From Botryosphaeria dothidea (taxonomy: Eukaryota > Ascomycota > Dothideomycetes > Botryosphaeriales > Botryosphaeriaceae), in assembly GCA_011503125.2 (NCBI GenBank), contig WWBZ02000073.1, positions 806,001-870,000 of the forward strand: a stretch of DNA of 64,000 nucleotides. Reading direction: 5' to 3'. Shown here piece by piece: positions 44,351 to 56,693 of this stretch; the first letter of the stretch is position 1; each line of letters starts with the position of its first letter. The position numbers and the translations under genes are program-made. The notes beneath the pieces were generated by a model, which did no database searches, was not told where the DNA came from, and worked only from the letters and a program-made list of their open reading frames with translations.

Positions 44351-46116
44351 GCCCAAGCTCCCCTGCGGCAACGACTTTCTCGAACACCCTTGTTACGAGA
44401 AAGACAGGCGCAAAACGCACGGTAAAAGTTGCAGGGCGAGGTACGGCGGGGGAAATGAATAAAGCGCGGGGGACGGAGCAGGAAAGAAAGACAAGGTGGA
44501 GTTGGTTGGCCCACAGCGGAAGGCAGGCCAGGAACCGTATCCACAAGCGAGAACACCCAAGGGATTCGGCAGGACACGTCCGAAGGAAAGAAGTATATCG
44601 ATAGGAGCGGCTATGGACAGAGGCGTATAAAAGAAGAGGAGAGGAAGACTCTCACCGATGGCGACGAAGAACGAAACGCCTTCTCGAACGCCATGCATCA
44701 CCCATCCACCGCTTGAAGAACTTAGCGACATCCACCGCGAATGCTGATGACATATCGGAATCACGTAGCTCGCCCGAACGCTTTGGCTCGCTTGCTTGAC
44801 GGGGTGCGAGCGGGGCGGGACGGGCCCCGCGGAGGCCGAATGCAAAAGGGTGACGAGCCCTCCGATCTCATGATCGCGTAAAGAAAACGGTCTCGGCGGA
44901 AAAGTAAGGTGAGGGAAAGAGGCTGTTGGCCAGATGCTTCGTGTCTTCGGCACCCATGAGGTCATTGCCGAACAGTACGGCTATGAGTAAGCAGCCATCT
45001 CCGGCATTGAACCTCTCCTCGCTATCCGGGAAAGTTTCCCTGCAACCACCAGGAGGAAATCCCGAGGTTGAAGCGACGGCGTCATCGAAAAGAGAAATTG
45101 GCTGACTCAAAGAGCGCGGCAAGAAAAACGCTTGGCGTCGGCGGGATCTGGCTCGCTCGAATCGGCGGAGGCTGGAAGGGTGGGGCTTGTTGAGTCGTGA
45201 GAGGAAGTCGGGGCATTGTCGTATGTGTTGAGGTGCCTGCAGCCCCGAGACTTGGTTCTGTCATCGTCAGTTCTTTGATCTCGACTTGGGGTGTTAGTAA
45301 CATCTCAGAGCCGCTGTAGTCCGTTGAGGCTGGCACATTCAAAAGCCACAGCGATGGAGGATTCGGCGGCAAGCAGGACGACCGACGCGCTGACCGGTCT
45401 CGTCTTCATGCGTGATCAGACCATCGATCCGGCGTCAAGAGCCGACGTGGACAACTGCTGACGGGGCGGACACATCCTTGCGCGCTGTCGTGTAACCTTG
45501 GACGACTCCGCTACCGTACACCTGTTCAGGAAATTGTGATTCACACGTGCTAGCCAGGCTGACCGCTGGATTGATCGAGAACCCCGTCTTATCAATCCTC
45601 GCGATTCGAAAGTCTCTCTTGACCCAATGCTTCTCCGCAATCATGATTTGGTTGGCCTACATGTAATCTACTTGTCCCGACCATTCCATCCACGAGCGCC
45701 TTCAATTCGGCATTTTTGAGGGTGCGAAACCCCACGCCTAGATGCTCCTCTCTGAGTAGAGACCACTTTCGTCTTCGTCCTGCGCCACGGTCGAAAGAGC
45801 AAAAAGGCCGTGGTCCCTCCATTATGGCTGTGTGCCGTCCGGAGAACTGGAGAAAGAGAAATAACAAGCAACAAAACCAGAGAATGCTATCCCGCCAATG
45901 CAATCGCGAACTCCCTGCGCGAAGCAATTCGATAATAGATGAGTCAGAGGAGGGGGGTGTTGGAAATAGCCATTGCGTGCGTCCCTGTCCCATCAAAGAA
46001 AAACACGGTTGTTCCCGAGTGTCCATACGCCCCCGCCAGTCCCCATGAAAGTGAAAGAAGAACAATAACCGAGTAGTCTATCCACAGTCGGTCGACAAGG
46101 GCCTGAAGAAACCACT
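44351..46116. other. Intergenic
   Basis: 1.8 kb between GID1 and the MFS start. No supported gene; frames at 44393-44965 and 45592-46065 on the minus strand have no family features or codon pattern like the neighbours. Confidence 0.45.
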
Positions 46117-48432
46117 TCATGAGAGATAGCGTTCCCTCTCCCGATCGTGCGCCCCCAGGTAATCTCCGCGGACGTTGACAAATGCTCCTGCCCCACCGTC
46201 CTCGGCCAGCTTCTCAATGAGCGCTTCGGTTTGTTGGACAAGACGCTCTAATGCGGCGCTCGACGATTTTCCCAAACTCACTGCGAAAGTGTTAACAGGT
46301 GACGATCATAGTAGCAAGGGGGAAGCCAGCACACATACCGAGGATTGCGCTGTTCAACTCTTCAGCAACAGGTGTCCTTTCGTTGGGGTCGAGCATGTAA
46401 GCCAGCGGACTTTGTCTGGGATCGCTATATGCCATCAACGCAAACGTATCTTCCAAAGCACGTTTGACCTCTGGCCGTAAGTCGCCGCTGAACTCGCCCT
46501 TCAGTTCCTGGCCGTACGTCAAAGTTTGGCCGAGGAGTTCGTTGAGCCTCAGCGTATCACTTCCCGTTGTGTCCATGTTCTCGCCGTTGCCCGCATTGCT
46601 AGCATTGTTGGACTCATCGAGCTCCATCTGACCGTCAAATACATCATCGTACACAGCCGAGTTGGAGAACCCATTGCTGCCTGTGTTGCTCTTGGAGCCC
46701 ATCTTGTTGGAGGGGTTCTGTAACTCTTGGCATTTCCGGATCATTTCAATGAATTTACGACAGCGCAGCTTAAAGTAGATGTTCTGGTTGCGTTGCAGGA
46801 CGTCCGGATAGTATGCGGAGGTGAGTTTCAGTGCTTTGTCGATATCTCCGTCGAGGATTGCGGCTCGGATTTCTAGATTATATCAGCATCATAATAACAC
46901 CAGAAGTGCGATCTTCAGTGGAAACACATACTCTGACGGTTGATGGCGTCGAGATCCTCTTCAGGTTCCAGGTCCTTGACATTTGAAGTTCCACCAGTTG
47001 CAAGGGCGTTCGACTCCTCTCGGACTTCTGCTGCAAAAGCGCGAGCAGTCTCAACGTAACCATCGTGTGCAAGATATTGAGCAATAAGCTCGTGGACTAG
47101 AGATGTCTCATCAGCACCTGGCTTCAAGGATGCCACGGTAGTGTTGTTGATCTCGTGCTGTATCGTCCATTGCTCCCTCTGTAAGATTGTTAGCGTCAGA
47201 TCACTAACACTTAGCATGATCGTACTTGCCTTGTACTCGCTGTCAATGTCAAACACAAAAGGCTCCTGTCCGAAATTTGCGCGCAAATGTTCGCCATTCT
47301 TCTTAACTCCAAGCGCAGGATACAGCTCAAGGCTGTCCGGGATATTTCTAAACGCAACACCTTGAAGGGGTTAATCCTGCGGGTCAGCATGTGGGCGGAT
47401 ATGACGTACCAAGGTGAACACCATTCTTCGTGAAGAAAGCCGTATTCGTCCTAAAGTTCACTCCGCAACCGATGACGTCGTTCATCGAGAACTTAGGCCC
47501 ATAACTCTTACCAGCAGACGTACTGCAGAAGCTGAATCCATCATCACCATGATATCCCCACGAGTCGGGTTCCCAGCCTGGTAATCTGTGTAGCGCGACC
47601 TTCGGTCCGGAGAATCCAATGCCAATCAACCTGCAAGACGAGTCAGCACCGGTCGCTGACGTAGTTTATAGGGGACTAACCCTTCCTTTCCCTTTCCAAC
47701 CACCGTGACTTCAAAGTAGTAGATGCCGCATTGTCTAGGCATGGGGTTGTCCGTCCTGACCGACAGGGCCTCGTCGTGGGTCTTGCTCACAGATCCGCAC
47801 TTGACATCCAGCCCATCCCTTAGCAATTCCAGACCCGCCGACCTGTCTTCGTCGTTCCAGCGTGTTGGCCACATCCTCTCCTTCTCGTCTACGTATGGTG
47901 CCGGGGGTGCGCGTTCGATGATGTCGTGCGTCATGCCGCGGTGCGAGGGGACCAGCTTGTGGAGATTGGCGCTGGAGGAGCTTCTGGATAGCGATGCGGT
48001 GCCGGTAGAGCGCGCGTCTCGTTGTGCGCTCAGGCGCGCCTTCTGAGCTTCCTCGAGGCGCTCGGCATGCCGGGAGCCCTTGAGATACGAGGGAACGAAG
48101 AAGGGCGGCGCGGATGCGTCCAGGCCGGTGCCGTGCGACGCGCCGCGGTACGAGCCCGGCAAGCTGCCCTGGCCGTCGATGTCCATGCCGCGCGATGGTT
48201 GCCTCGAACGGGGATGGATTGGGGAGAACTGGGTGTGATGCTGGTTGAGGAGGTGTGCGAAGGCGCCAGAGCGCGTGGGCTGGGTCGAGGGTTGGGAGCT
48301 GTTGCTATTTGCCGTGCCAGCAGCTACAGAGGCGTATGAGGACCGGCGAAACATTGTTGATCCGACGCCGGGGGTGGTCGTGAGCGAGGCGTGAGGAGGG
48401 CCGGCCGGGATGTGAGGGAACGGGTTCGTCAT
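46117..48432 (-). CDS. GID/CTLH E3 ligase subunit, RanBPM/Gid1 (Vid30) homolog
   Basis: Scaffold of the GID/CTLH ubiquitin ligase, which in yeast degrades gluconeogenic enzymes when glucose returns. Exons 48432-47681, 47630-47410, 47360-47230, 47178-46932, 46872-46339, 46280-46117 (682 aa). ATG 48432 opens a disordered Ser/Pro-rich N-terminus. SPRY: CGIYYFEVTVVGKGKEGLIGIGFS, GWEPDSWGYHGDDG, GCGVNFRTNTAFFTKNG (~235-345). LisH: LVHELIAQYLAHDGYVETARAFAAEV. CTLH: IRAAILDGDIDKALKLTSAYYPDVL, then CRA with ALEDTFALMAYSDPRQSPLAYML. The domain order SPRY-LisH-CTLH-CRA is diagnostic. Intron 3 (47229-47179) has a GC donor (AAG|GCAAGT) and a GCTAAC branch; it is 51 nt without a stop, so retention would insert 17 residues. 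Confidence 0.94.
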
Positions 48433-49533
48433 GGACTGACACTCCTCACGGCCGCTGCGGCAAACGAGAGCTGCCCTCTTGCTGAGCGAGCGCGGCGGGC
48501 GGGCTCTGGCAAGCGACAAACAGTGGGTGGCGGGTGTCTAGGCTCTGCAAAGGGCGGCCGGCCTAAGGACGGGCTTAGGACGTGCGATATGCTGGCGGTG
48601 ATGTGACGGTAGTCGTCGGTGAGATGGCAGCGGTTCGGCGTCACGATCAACGGCGGCTCTGCACACTGCCAGCTCCAAGAACAATCATCATAAGCATTGC
48701 GGGTCGCTTGGGAGTCAAAGCAGCAGTATCGATAGCGCGCGCAAGCCGCTTGAAGGATGCTGAGAGCGTATCGATGTTGAGGGGTGATGCGGCCTCGTCG
48801 CGGGTGCTGTCTGTCTGCCGTTCCGCAGTTGCGGGGGAACTAGGACCAAGCTCGGATTACGCCTCGCCTGCCTCTCGGTCCAACCCGGCCGCCTCCCACC
48901 ACTGTCACAAATGCCCGTGTACTCTCCCGGACACAGCAGTGCGGTGAGAACATAGTCCATTCATTCACGCCCGTACTCTAGAACGCCTGGTATCTCCAAT
49001 CCTGAGCTGTGCCTGGGCGTACCCGACGGCATGACTATCCCGTATCACTCTTCCAAATCCCTATCCAGCCACAGAAGTCACGCGCCATGTACTCTGATCA
49101 TGACCTCTTGCCTCCTGACTCCCGCCCCATTTTTGAATCCGTGCCTTAACACCATGCATGAAACGCTGCCAGAAGCCGAAATAACCCTTTCAGAAATCCT
49201 TGCCGAGAAGCTGGAGAAGAAGCATCGCGCATTGACGCGGAAAGAACGAGAGAAAAAACAAATATTATACAGTAAAATATGACGAAGTCTTTCGGGGGTC
49301 TCGAGAAATCTAAAGGTGTAGTAGGATCTGTCACATCGTCAGCTTCAGCTGCTCCCATGGGTTGAGTGCATGTTTTAATCGTTGAGGTGCGGTCATCTGC
49401 GGGCGTGTCTGGTGACATAGCATTGTGCCATAGACATCACCGATGCAAGTCTACGATTGAAACGTACGGAAGAAAATCAGGTGTGGAAGGTTTGTGGCTC
49501 AACTTACCAGTGAAAGAAGGAAAAAGTAGAGCT
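48433..49533. other. Intergenic
   Basis: Promoter side of GID1 and 3' flank of IES4. No gene seen. Confidence 0.5.
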
Positions 49534-50479
49534 CTACACGGGCGTCATCTCGGGGATGGGTGAGCTAGCAGCATTGGCCATCGGGTGAGATCTATTTGGA
49601 GTGTCCATGACACCGGGGTTGCTGCTCTTCTCGCTTGCCACGGCACTGCTCTCGTTGACCTTTGCGGTGTCGCTGGTGCCAGTCGTGTCACTCTTGACAT
49701 CGCCATTCTCGTCGACGATAGTCTTGCGTGGTGCGCGCCAGGTTGGAACAGCCCAGCTAATGCCAGTGAAACTCTTCAAGTGGAGTCCTTTCTTTTCCCA
49801 CTTGCGGCAGGGCTTGCCAGACCGGTCGAGCGCACGTAGACCAGCATTGATAGCGCCTTGGTTTGCTTTGGGGCCGAGCTTCTGGGTTGATAAGGGCATC
49901 ACGCCGTTGGTAGGAGTGTCACCATTTTCACTGTGACATGAAGTCAGCCAAATGGTTCACAGGGAAAGCTGCGACAGCAATGCAACTGATGGAGTGCAGG
50001 ATAGAGCCATCGCGTTGCGTTGATGAGCTTCAGGTGACTTACAGACGAGGCTTCTTCTTGGGACCGGGCTTGCCTCGAGGCTTGGGAGTGCCGTCGGTGG
50101 ACTGGCCGGCTGTGCGCTTCGAGCCAGGCTTGGGACCCGGAATGCCCTTTCTCTTCACACCATTTTGTGGAGGCGCGAGCGAGTTGCCGTCGAGAGCTGG
50201 CGTGGTGCCGTTGGCAGCTGATGCAGAGTCGCCGTCGAGGGCAGGCTGCGGCTCGGTCGGCTCGATGACCATCGGGTCTGCCGGCGTGTCGATGGGCGTT
50301 GACGACGAGGACGACTTGGAGCGCGAGTTCTTGCGAACGGGACCGTCAGGCAAGAACTGGGCAAGCTTCGCAGGCGGAAGACGCAGGATGGCGATGGCCG
50401 ACTTGGGCGACTTTGCCGACATCTTCAGGCTGGAGGCGGGCGAGGCAGCGGCAGTGACGGTGGTCGAGGAGCTCGACAT
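49534..50479 (-). CDS. INO80 chromatin-remodelling complex subunit Ies4
   Basis: Ies4 (PF08193) is a small, mainly fungal subunit of the INO80 nucleosome remodeller. Exons 50479-50043 and 49930-49534 (277 aa); GTAAGT...GTCACAG joins KKKPRL to ENGDTPTNG. The N-terminus is Ser/Ala/Lys-rich with SAIAILRLPPAKLAQFLP; a basic AT-hook-like GKPGPKKKPR precedes the splice. The conserved C-terminal block is GLRALDRSGKPCRKWEKKGLHLKSFTGISWAVPTW with its CRKW and SFTG, the best evidence for the assignment. The tail is polar and disordered. Confidence 0.85.
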
Positions 50480-53254
50480 GCTGGCGCGTCGTGGTGTTGA
50501 GGTGCGCAGGTGGTGGTCGGGTGTTGGGCGTTGGCCTACGGTCGCAGGCCTGCTAATTTGGCGCCTCCCTTTCTCAGGGCGGCTGGTGAGGTGAATCGGT
50601 CAAGTCAGGTGTGTGACCCGAGCGCAGCTGTGGTGAAGGCGTAAGGGGCGCGAAGCTGGGTGCGGTGCGGATCACGGTGGTTGTGGACGGTGATGGGTGG
50701 GAGGGAAGAAGATGGGCGGAGGGGAGGCGGGAGGCAGGCGTGAGAGGGCGAGGTTTTGCTTTGAGGCCATTGTCTTCATGGTGGACCGTAGCGGGCGGCC
50801 GGCGGGCGCTTTCGCTCCAAGCAAGTCTCGACAGCGGCGAGGATTCGGAGCGCGATACAGCCCTGGGGCCTGGGACCACCACACAGAAGCTCGCCAGCCC
50901 TACTGCACGTGACCGCGCCGACGCGTCCATTTAAGCCAGAGCGCGCCGGCGGGCACGCGTCTGGTGCGCAGCGCAGTGCGGCATCGTGGTTTTTTATTTT
51001 TCGCATCGTGGTGCTGCGCTGCGCGGGTTCGTCTGCTACGGCGGGCGTGTGCGTGCTCCTGCCCGTTCGTCGCCAAGTAGGTTGCGGTTTGGGCTCCTTG
51101 CCGTGTCTTGTCGGCTATGGCGAACCGGCGGCCAGGTGCGGCGCCGTCCACAGCACCGCACTCACACCCTCCAGGATGGAGCCCCTGCTGATGAGATTCC
51201 GTCGACGCAGGCCATGCACGGAGGCATCCGGAAATCGAGCGAGCAACCAGCGCGAAAACTCTGCCACCCGCCGCCCCTCCCCTCGCCCAGGCACGCCGCC
51301 CGCTGCCAGGCACGCATGCAGCGCCTGCCAGCGCTTGGCGGCATTCCGCGCCCTTGGTGTTTCTGCCATCCGCGCAGCACAGCGCTTGGAGGCTGGAGCC
51401 TGCGCGGCCGGCGCGGACGAGCCTGCTTCATCAGCGCCGACGACGATGATCAGCAGTCGAAATGACACAGCCCAGGTTCCATCATGGGCCGTCGTCCCAG
51501 GTCTAGGCGAGAGATGCGCGCCACCAACGAGCGCTCTGATCTAAGCTGCTCGTCGCGCCATTCCGCTTCACGATTGGGCCTCACAGGGAAGTCGAGGCCT
51601 GCGTCAACGCCACGCCCCAGTGCCCGCCCTCCAGCTCCCTGCCGGCTGAGGCCTCCCACGTATCTGCACCCGGAGCTCGCACCCATCCCATGCCTCTCCC
51701 CACCGCTCCTCGTCAGCGCCTCGGGCTTTCCGTCACACCTCCTGCATCCAATCCAGCAATTTTAGCCAGCCGCCTGCCGGGGATATTGCACGTCGCCTGT
51801 GCAGCTGCGCCGCCGCGAGACTCCACTCTCGCCCGACTTATTGCCTCTCACCGTCTGGAGTAGCGCACCAAACTCTGAGTCGCTGCGGCCCCAGCTGTGC
51901 AGCCTGCAACTCTGTCCTCGCAGCCTCCCACTCCCCCCGCTGCTGCGCACGCTGCGCCCACATCGCCGATCTTCATGACCGTTGAATTGACTGGCACTCC
52001 CATGCGCCGCCCGTCCTTTGTCTTCGCCGTTCATCACCACGCGCATCAAGTCAATTGGATCTGAAAACATCGACTATGTGACCCCTCAAAGAACCCGCGG
52101 CTTTCCATGTGCGCGCTAGCCTCGCTCCGGACACCAGCATCCAACCCAGAACGATTCTCAACAATCGTGAATTCGCAAATCGCAAAATCGGGTAGGTCCT
52201 TTCCGCTTAAAAATGATTGAGGAACGTCTAGGTGGCTCGCAGATTGTCTGAGACCGGCACAACCCCACTGCGGAACACGAAGTGTCTGTGTGGATGAGGG
52301 CTGCCTAGTATTCTCCGCACATCGTTCTCGACGCCTCGCCAAGAGTGAATGCGCCACCATGCTGCCGCGTAACCCCATCACAAGGGCGAACTGATCAGCA
52401 CAGGTCGCATAGATAAGGTGGAGTAAAACCGCCATCATCACATCGCCTCTAGGCAGAAGTCGCATTCGGAGCTAACGCCAAACTCTACAAGAATCAATAT
52501 GGACTATTCAAGAATCGCTGGTGCTGGGCAGGATTCACGCACATTGGGACAAGCTCGCACAAAGGAAAAGACGTTAGGCGAGGAAAAATAATTTGACAAA
52601 GAGACCTATGGAGCTGTGATCTTCAGCCACCTGGAATTCTCCATTGGATCTACATCAAATTCATTGAAGCTTCTCGTTCCGCTCTTTCCCCGTTTGGTCC
52701 GACGTCGACGTCGATGGTTGTCGGATTCAGTCCTGATTCTATTTTTATCATTTCTTGGGGGCAAGTTTCCGGATACAGTTACTTGACCATGAGTAAGGTA
52801 TGTACACAGCGTGTGCACCTGGATCTCTTGAAACAGAGACAGAGTCATGTTATGGACGCCCAGCTTTGGACTCTATGGTCGTGGTCTTGATTCAAAGATA
52901 AATAGCGAGTGGACCGACAATCAGGCCTTCTCCAGTCCCAATCTTGACAACAGGATCGCATCGGAGCTCTGGAACCATCCTGTGCAAGGCTTGTCCAGAT
53001 CGACCAGATCCAGTAAAGTATTAGTCATTTTCTTGTCTCCGCTACCGGTCGCGGTAGGAGGTTGAAGACTACTGCCAGCGCACCGCCAGCAGCCTATATC
53101 AACTCTATGCAACGTCGACATTGATCGGATAGTCTCTCTCTTCGAAGGAATAGGGATATGGTTTTACGACACGTCTGTATCCGACAAAGGCAAATTCCGA
53201 GCTGCAAAGCACTTCAGTCATGGTCATGGATCCAAGACGTTTTGTTACTTTGCC
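50480..53254. other. Long intergenic stretch
   Basis: 2.8 kb. The first 1.5 kb is GC-rich and full of short open frames on both strands (for example 50909-51544) with no recognisable motif. The rest is more even in composition. No gene or RNA supported. Confidence 0.4.
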
Positions 53255-54991
53255 TTAGAGGCAATAATTGAATTCAGATAGTGATCCGCAACAATCTCTA
53301 TACAACAGGCGATGCATTTCCCAGTTTGGCTGATATGCTTGCCTTTTCTTCCAAGTCTTCATATGCTGCCTGCTGTATGTATAAACAGCTGCAGCGTTCG
53401 GCCTCCCACTCGGCAAAAACCTCAGCATACAATTGACAAGTTTCACAAGTTCAGGGCTATAGCTTCCGATGGTAACATCGTGCGGCTCTCGCCACTCCAT
53501 GTCCTTGTATCCAGCCTCGCCATCAACAATTGGTCCCACTTCATCCGGCTTTCTATCATCTTCATCCTCAGGCTCCGCATCAACGTCAATGGTATAGTCT
53601 GGCGGTGCCGGCCTGCCACAAACGCTATTATCCAGCTCCCAGTCGATTTCCTCTCCATTCTCCGGTTCCTCGTCGTCCTCGAAACTAAACTCCTGGGCTT
53701 CGTTCCCACTACACGTCATTAGCCTCCGCGCGACCAGTCCGATCTGATAGACGTTTGTCTTGCTCGTCAATCTTTGGTTCCGAGTCGCAGTCAACGGATT
53801 CCGATCCTCGTACTTCCGGCGTTCGGCCCAGTCGCCCCAATACATCTCCGGCGCGGCGGCGGAGGCGGCGCCCTCGCCCGCCCAGGAGTACGGGTTCCGC
53901 GTGTCCTCGTCGTCCGTCGCCACGGCGGCGCCAAAGTCGATCAGCTTGGGCGTGGGGTAGCGCCGGAAGTGCTGTCGGTTCGGCCAGTGCAGCACGATAT
54001 TGGCGGGGCGGATGTCCAGGTGCACGACCTCCTTGTTCCAGCCGTCGCGGGGACCGGCGATGCCACCACGTTCCATAATGAGGGCAGCTTGGGAAAGAGC
54101 GTGGAGGAGGTACCATATGAACACCTCGGGAACTTCGCGACTGCTCGGGGTCAGCGGCTGCTTCGTTTATGAACCACCTTGAAAACGGCGCTTTGAGGAG
54201 ACAAGACTTACGAATAATGGTCTTGAGAATTTCTGGTGATAATCTGGTCCAAGTTTCCATATTCGGCTCTGTCCGTCAAGACAGTGAAGCAATGAGCAGA
54301 TCTGTCCGGTCCCCCTCCTCGCAGAGGAACTATGTAATCACACTTTTCCGCCGCGGCAGCCGTAGTCACCAGTTCGTGGATCTTCAGTTCCCAGATCACA
54401 TCCGGGAGGGGCGTCTCTTCCGGCTGGACGAGCTTCGCAACGAATATCTACAGAGACACATCAGAGACCACGAGCTCCCCGCTAGCCAAAGCCATGAGAT
54501 CACTCACCTCCGAAATCACTGCCCATCTCTTTTTCCCTTCCTTATTCGTCCGTCTCGCCCTGATCGCTGCCTGACAGATAGGACCAGCACCGGGACTCGC
54601 ATTATCCAACGTCTTGAGGAACCAGCGCCCGAACCCTTTCCAGTTTGGCCCCTCTTCCCAGTACTCGATACGATTAAGGTGCGGTCGCAGAAAGCGCGCG
54701 AGCGTCAGTATGCAGCGGATCTCGCCTTCGGTGTCGGTCTCGTCGGTGCGGTGCGCGTAACGGAACCAGTCTGCGCGGCCGGCCTCACCGATTTCTATCC
54801 AGGCTTGCCGGACGCGCAATTCATCATCTGTGTAGGAATTGTCAGAAAGGAAATACCGGGAAGAAGAAGATAGAGGGAGGAGAAAGCTCGCCTTCCTCTG
54901 TGGTTTCCTCATCGTATGAGAGGACGTCCTCGGCTTCGGCGACGAAGGCTTGCCAGGCGAGACTGGTCCAGCTGAGTGCTCCTTCCGCCAT
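53255..54991 (-). CDS. Divergent protein-kinase-like protein (kinase 1)
   Basis: Protein-kinase fold of the type expanded in filamentous ascomycetes; substrate unknown. Exons 54991-54892, 54827-54508, 54447-54212, 54140-53255 (513 aa). Junction 1 uses a GC donor (GAAG|GCGAGC..CTACACAG); a rival start at 54912 would avoid it but gives an unlikely N-terminus. N-lobe: IFVAKLVQPEE with the VAIK lysine at ~145, and no clear Gly-rich loop. C-lobe: VVHLDIRPANIVL (~259; HRD as HLD, the usual Lys as Arg, Asn kept) and KLIDFGAAV (~285, DFG kept), then AAPEMYWGDWAERR in place of APE. An acidic insert (FEDDEEPENGEEIDWELD) interrupts the C-lobe. Catalysis is plausible but not certain. Its start faces away from the small secreted protein gene. 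Confidence 0.85.
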
Positions 54992-55644
54992 TTTGATTTA
55001 CTGAACAGATTACGTCTTGTGGCACTGGTTGTTCAATGATGCCTGGTCCTCTGCAGCCCCGCTCTTCTACGAGTCTTTGTCGAGTATCTTTGTGCCTTTT
55101 TCGGACATGGGCTTTTTTGGACAATAGACGAGCGGAATATCGGTCCGTCGATTCAGACAAAGCGACTCTTCTGGTAGGGCATCGGAGCTCACTGGTGCTC
55201 TTTGTGTTGACCGTAAGTGATGAAGGGCTAGGCTGAGAGCAAGGTTTTGTGGTTCGGACGTGACTTCTTTGAGCAGGTGTGGTCACCAACTCTCGGCTGA
55301 CATAGGACAGACTTGGTCCCTTGAATTGAATGATATCCATCCCATCTCTTCTAGGATGTTACTCATATCTATCGATTTCCTGTGTGCGACTCGAGTTACA
55401 GCTTCATTCTCATTTCCTCTAGAACTATCTCGCAAGAACGGTGCCCACCAATGAAGCATGATTGATTGAATTAACATATGCTGCTACTCCTGCACTGCGT
55501 TGCGCGGGAATTTTGATATTTGCCAGTGATATTTAACAAACGGTCTACTAATTATCACACGTCGAAGCTCAGAATTCTCTTTATATTTCCGCACGCGCCA
55601 GGAGTCATCTCTCCTTCCACCTCCACTTCTTACCCGTCTCCGGC
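54992..55644. other. Intergenic
   Basis: Promoter side of kinase 1 and 3' flank of the secreted protein gene. No gene seen. Confidence 0.5.
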
Positions 55645-56079
55645 TCAGTACTCGGCACACAAGATACTACTAACGAGATCGTTCATATCGATATCCCTCA
55701 AGCTATTATACCCCGGATCCGTTACCGTCGCGCTCTTGCCGAGCTGACGGTTGCACCCGGCGTAGGCGAAGATGAGGCAGACGGTGTGCTTGGACGGGTA
55801 GATGGACGACATGCGGTTGTCCATGCCCTTCTGCATGTTGTAGCAGACATTCGCGCGCATGACTTGCTTCACGCAGTGCCCCCGTCGGTGGGCGTGCTCG
55901 CAGTACGTGACTTGGCGATTGGCGCGATCGTCGCCACGAGCGGTGAGGAGGGGGTTTGTGGCGTTGAAGGGTTCTGCGGGGATGGCGAGGAGGGAGGATG
56001 AGGTGGTAATAGTGTCAGTGGGAAGGGCGGAGGAGAGGAGTGTGAGGAAGGGGAGCGCAGTGAGTGTGGTGAGGCGCAT
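55645..56079 (-). CDS. Small secreted cysteine-rich protein (effector-like)
   Basis: 144 aa, single exon, ATG 56079. Signal peptide MRLTTLTALPFLTLLSSALP, probably cut after ALP or nearby; the mature part has six cysteines (VTYCEHA, GHCVKQ, NVCYNMQ, HTVCLIF, AGCNRQ, LCAEY), an even number suited to three disulfides. The spacing C-x7-C...CYN...C-x7-C resembles a common class of fungal small secreted proteins of unknown role. No homolog can be named. Placed between two divergent kinase-like genes on the same strand. Effector function is an inference from size, secretion and cysteines only. Confidence 0.8.
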   Translation of the reverse strand: MRLTTLTALPFLTLLSSALPTDTITTSSSLLAIPAEPFNATNPLLTARGDDRANRQVTYCEHAHRRGHCVKQVMRANVCYNMQKGMDNRMSSIYPSKHTVCLIFAYAGCNRQLGKSATVTDPGYNSLRDIDMNDLVSSILCAEY

Positions 56080-56693
56080 GGTTGAAATGAGGGTGCGTTT
56101 TGGGATGCGTGAATGAGTGTGGGCTGGTGTGCTTTGGATCCCTTTGAGAAATTGTACGTAGAAGGGACGATCTTATGTGTTGCAGCAGTTCAGACCCGTA
56201 ATTAAAGAATACTCCAATCCTTTGATTGAACCGAGGCTGATCCTCTTCCTTGGCGGAGGGACCCTGAGCAAGGAATGGTTAATGCGTTTTTCGAGGCTTA
56301 CAGATGGGGATACTGTTGGAGCTGCATCACAACGGCTTGTCACGACGCTCTGACAGGGCTAGACAAGGTGGCTTCGATCAAGGTTCAAGGGAAAAACTGA
56401 ACAAAGAATTCTCTTTATAGCATGTAAAGACGACAAAGAGCAATAAATCACCAAAGGCAAATGGACTTCAATTTTAGGACATGCGAACTCAGTTACGCAG
56501 CAGCTGTGATAATGGCTGCTTTACTTTTTAATCAGCTCAGAGATTGTTCTTATTGAACAATGACTTATTCGATTATTAGCGGAAGGAATCAGAGGATAGC
56601 TAATCAGATGACAAACATACAATGAAAATTATTATAGGAAGCTAGAGATCTAAATAAATAGCCTTAGAAAAGTTTCACGAGACCAGACCCATC
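56080..56693. other. Intergenic, AT-rich
   Basis: AT-rich spacer, mainly 56380-56680, downstream of kinase 2 and upstream of the secreted protein gene. No gene seen. Confidence 0.5.

Noticed and set aside
44393..44965. 190-codon minus-strand frame upstream of the MFS gene
   Set aside because: No family signature, no ATG context, unlike neighbouring codon use; probably promoter DNA.
50909..51544. 211-codon plus-strand frame in the IES4 upstream region
   Set aside because: Overlapping frames of similar length exist on both strands; composition-driven, no motif or splice support.
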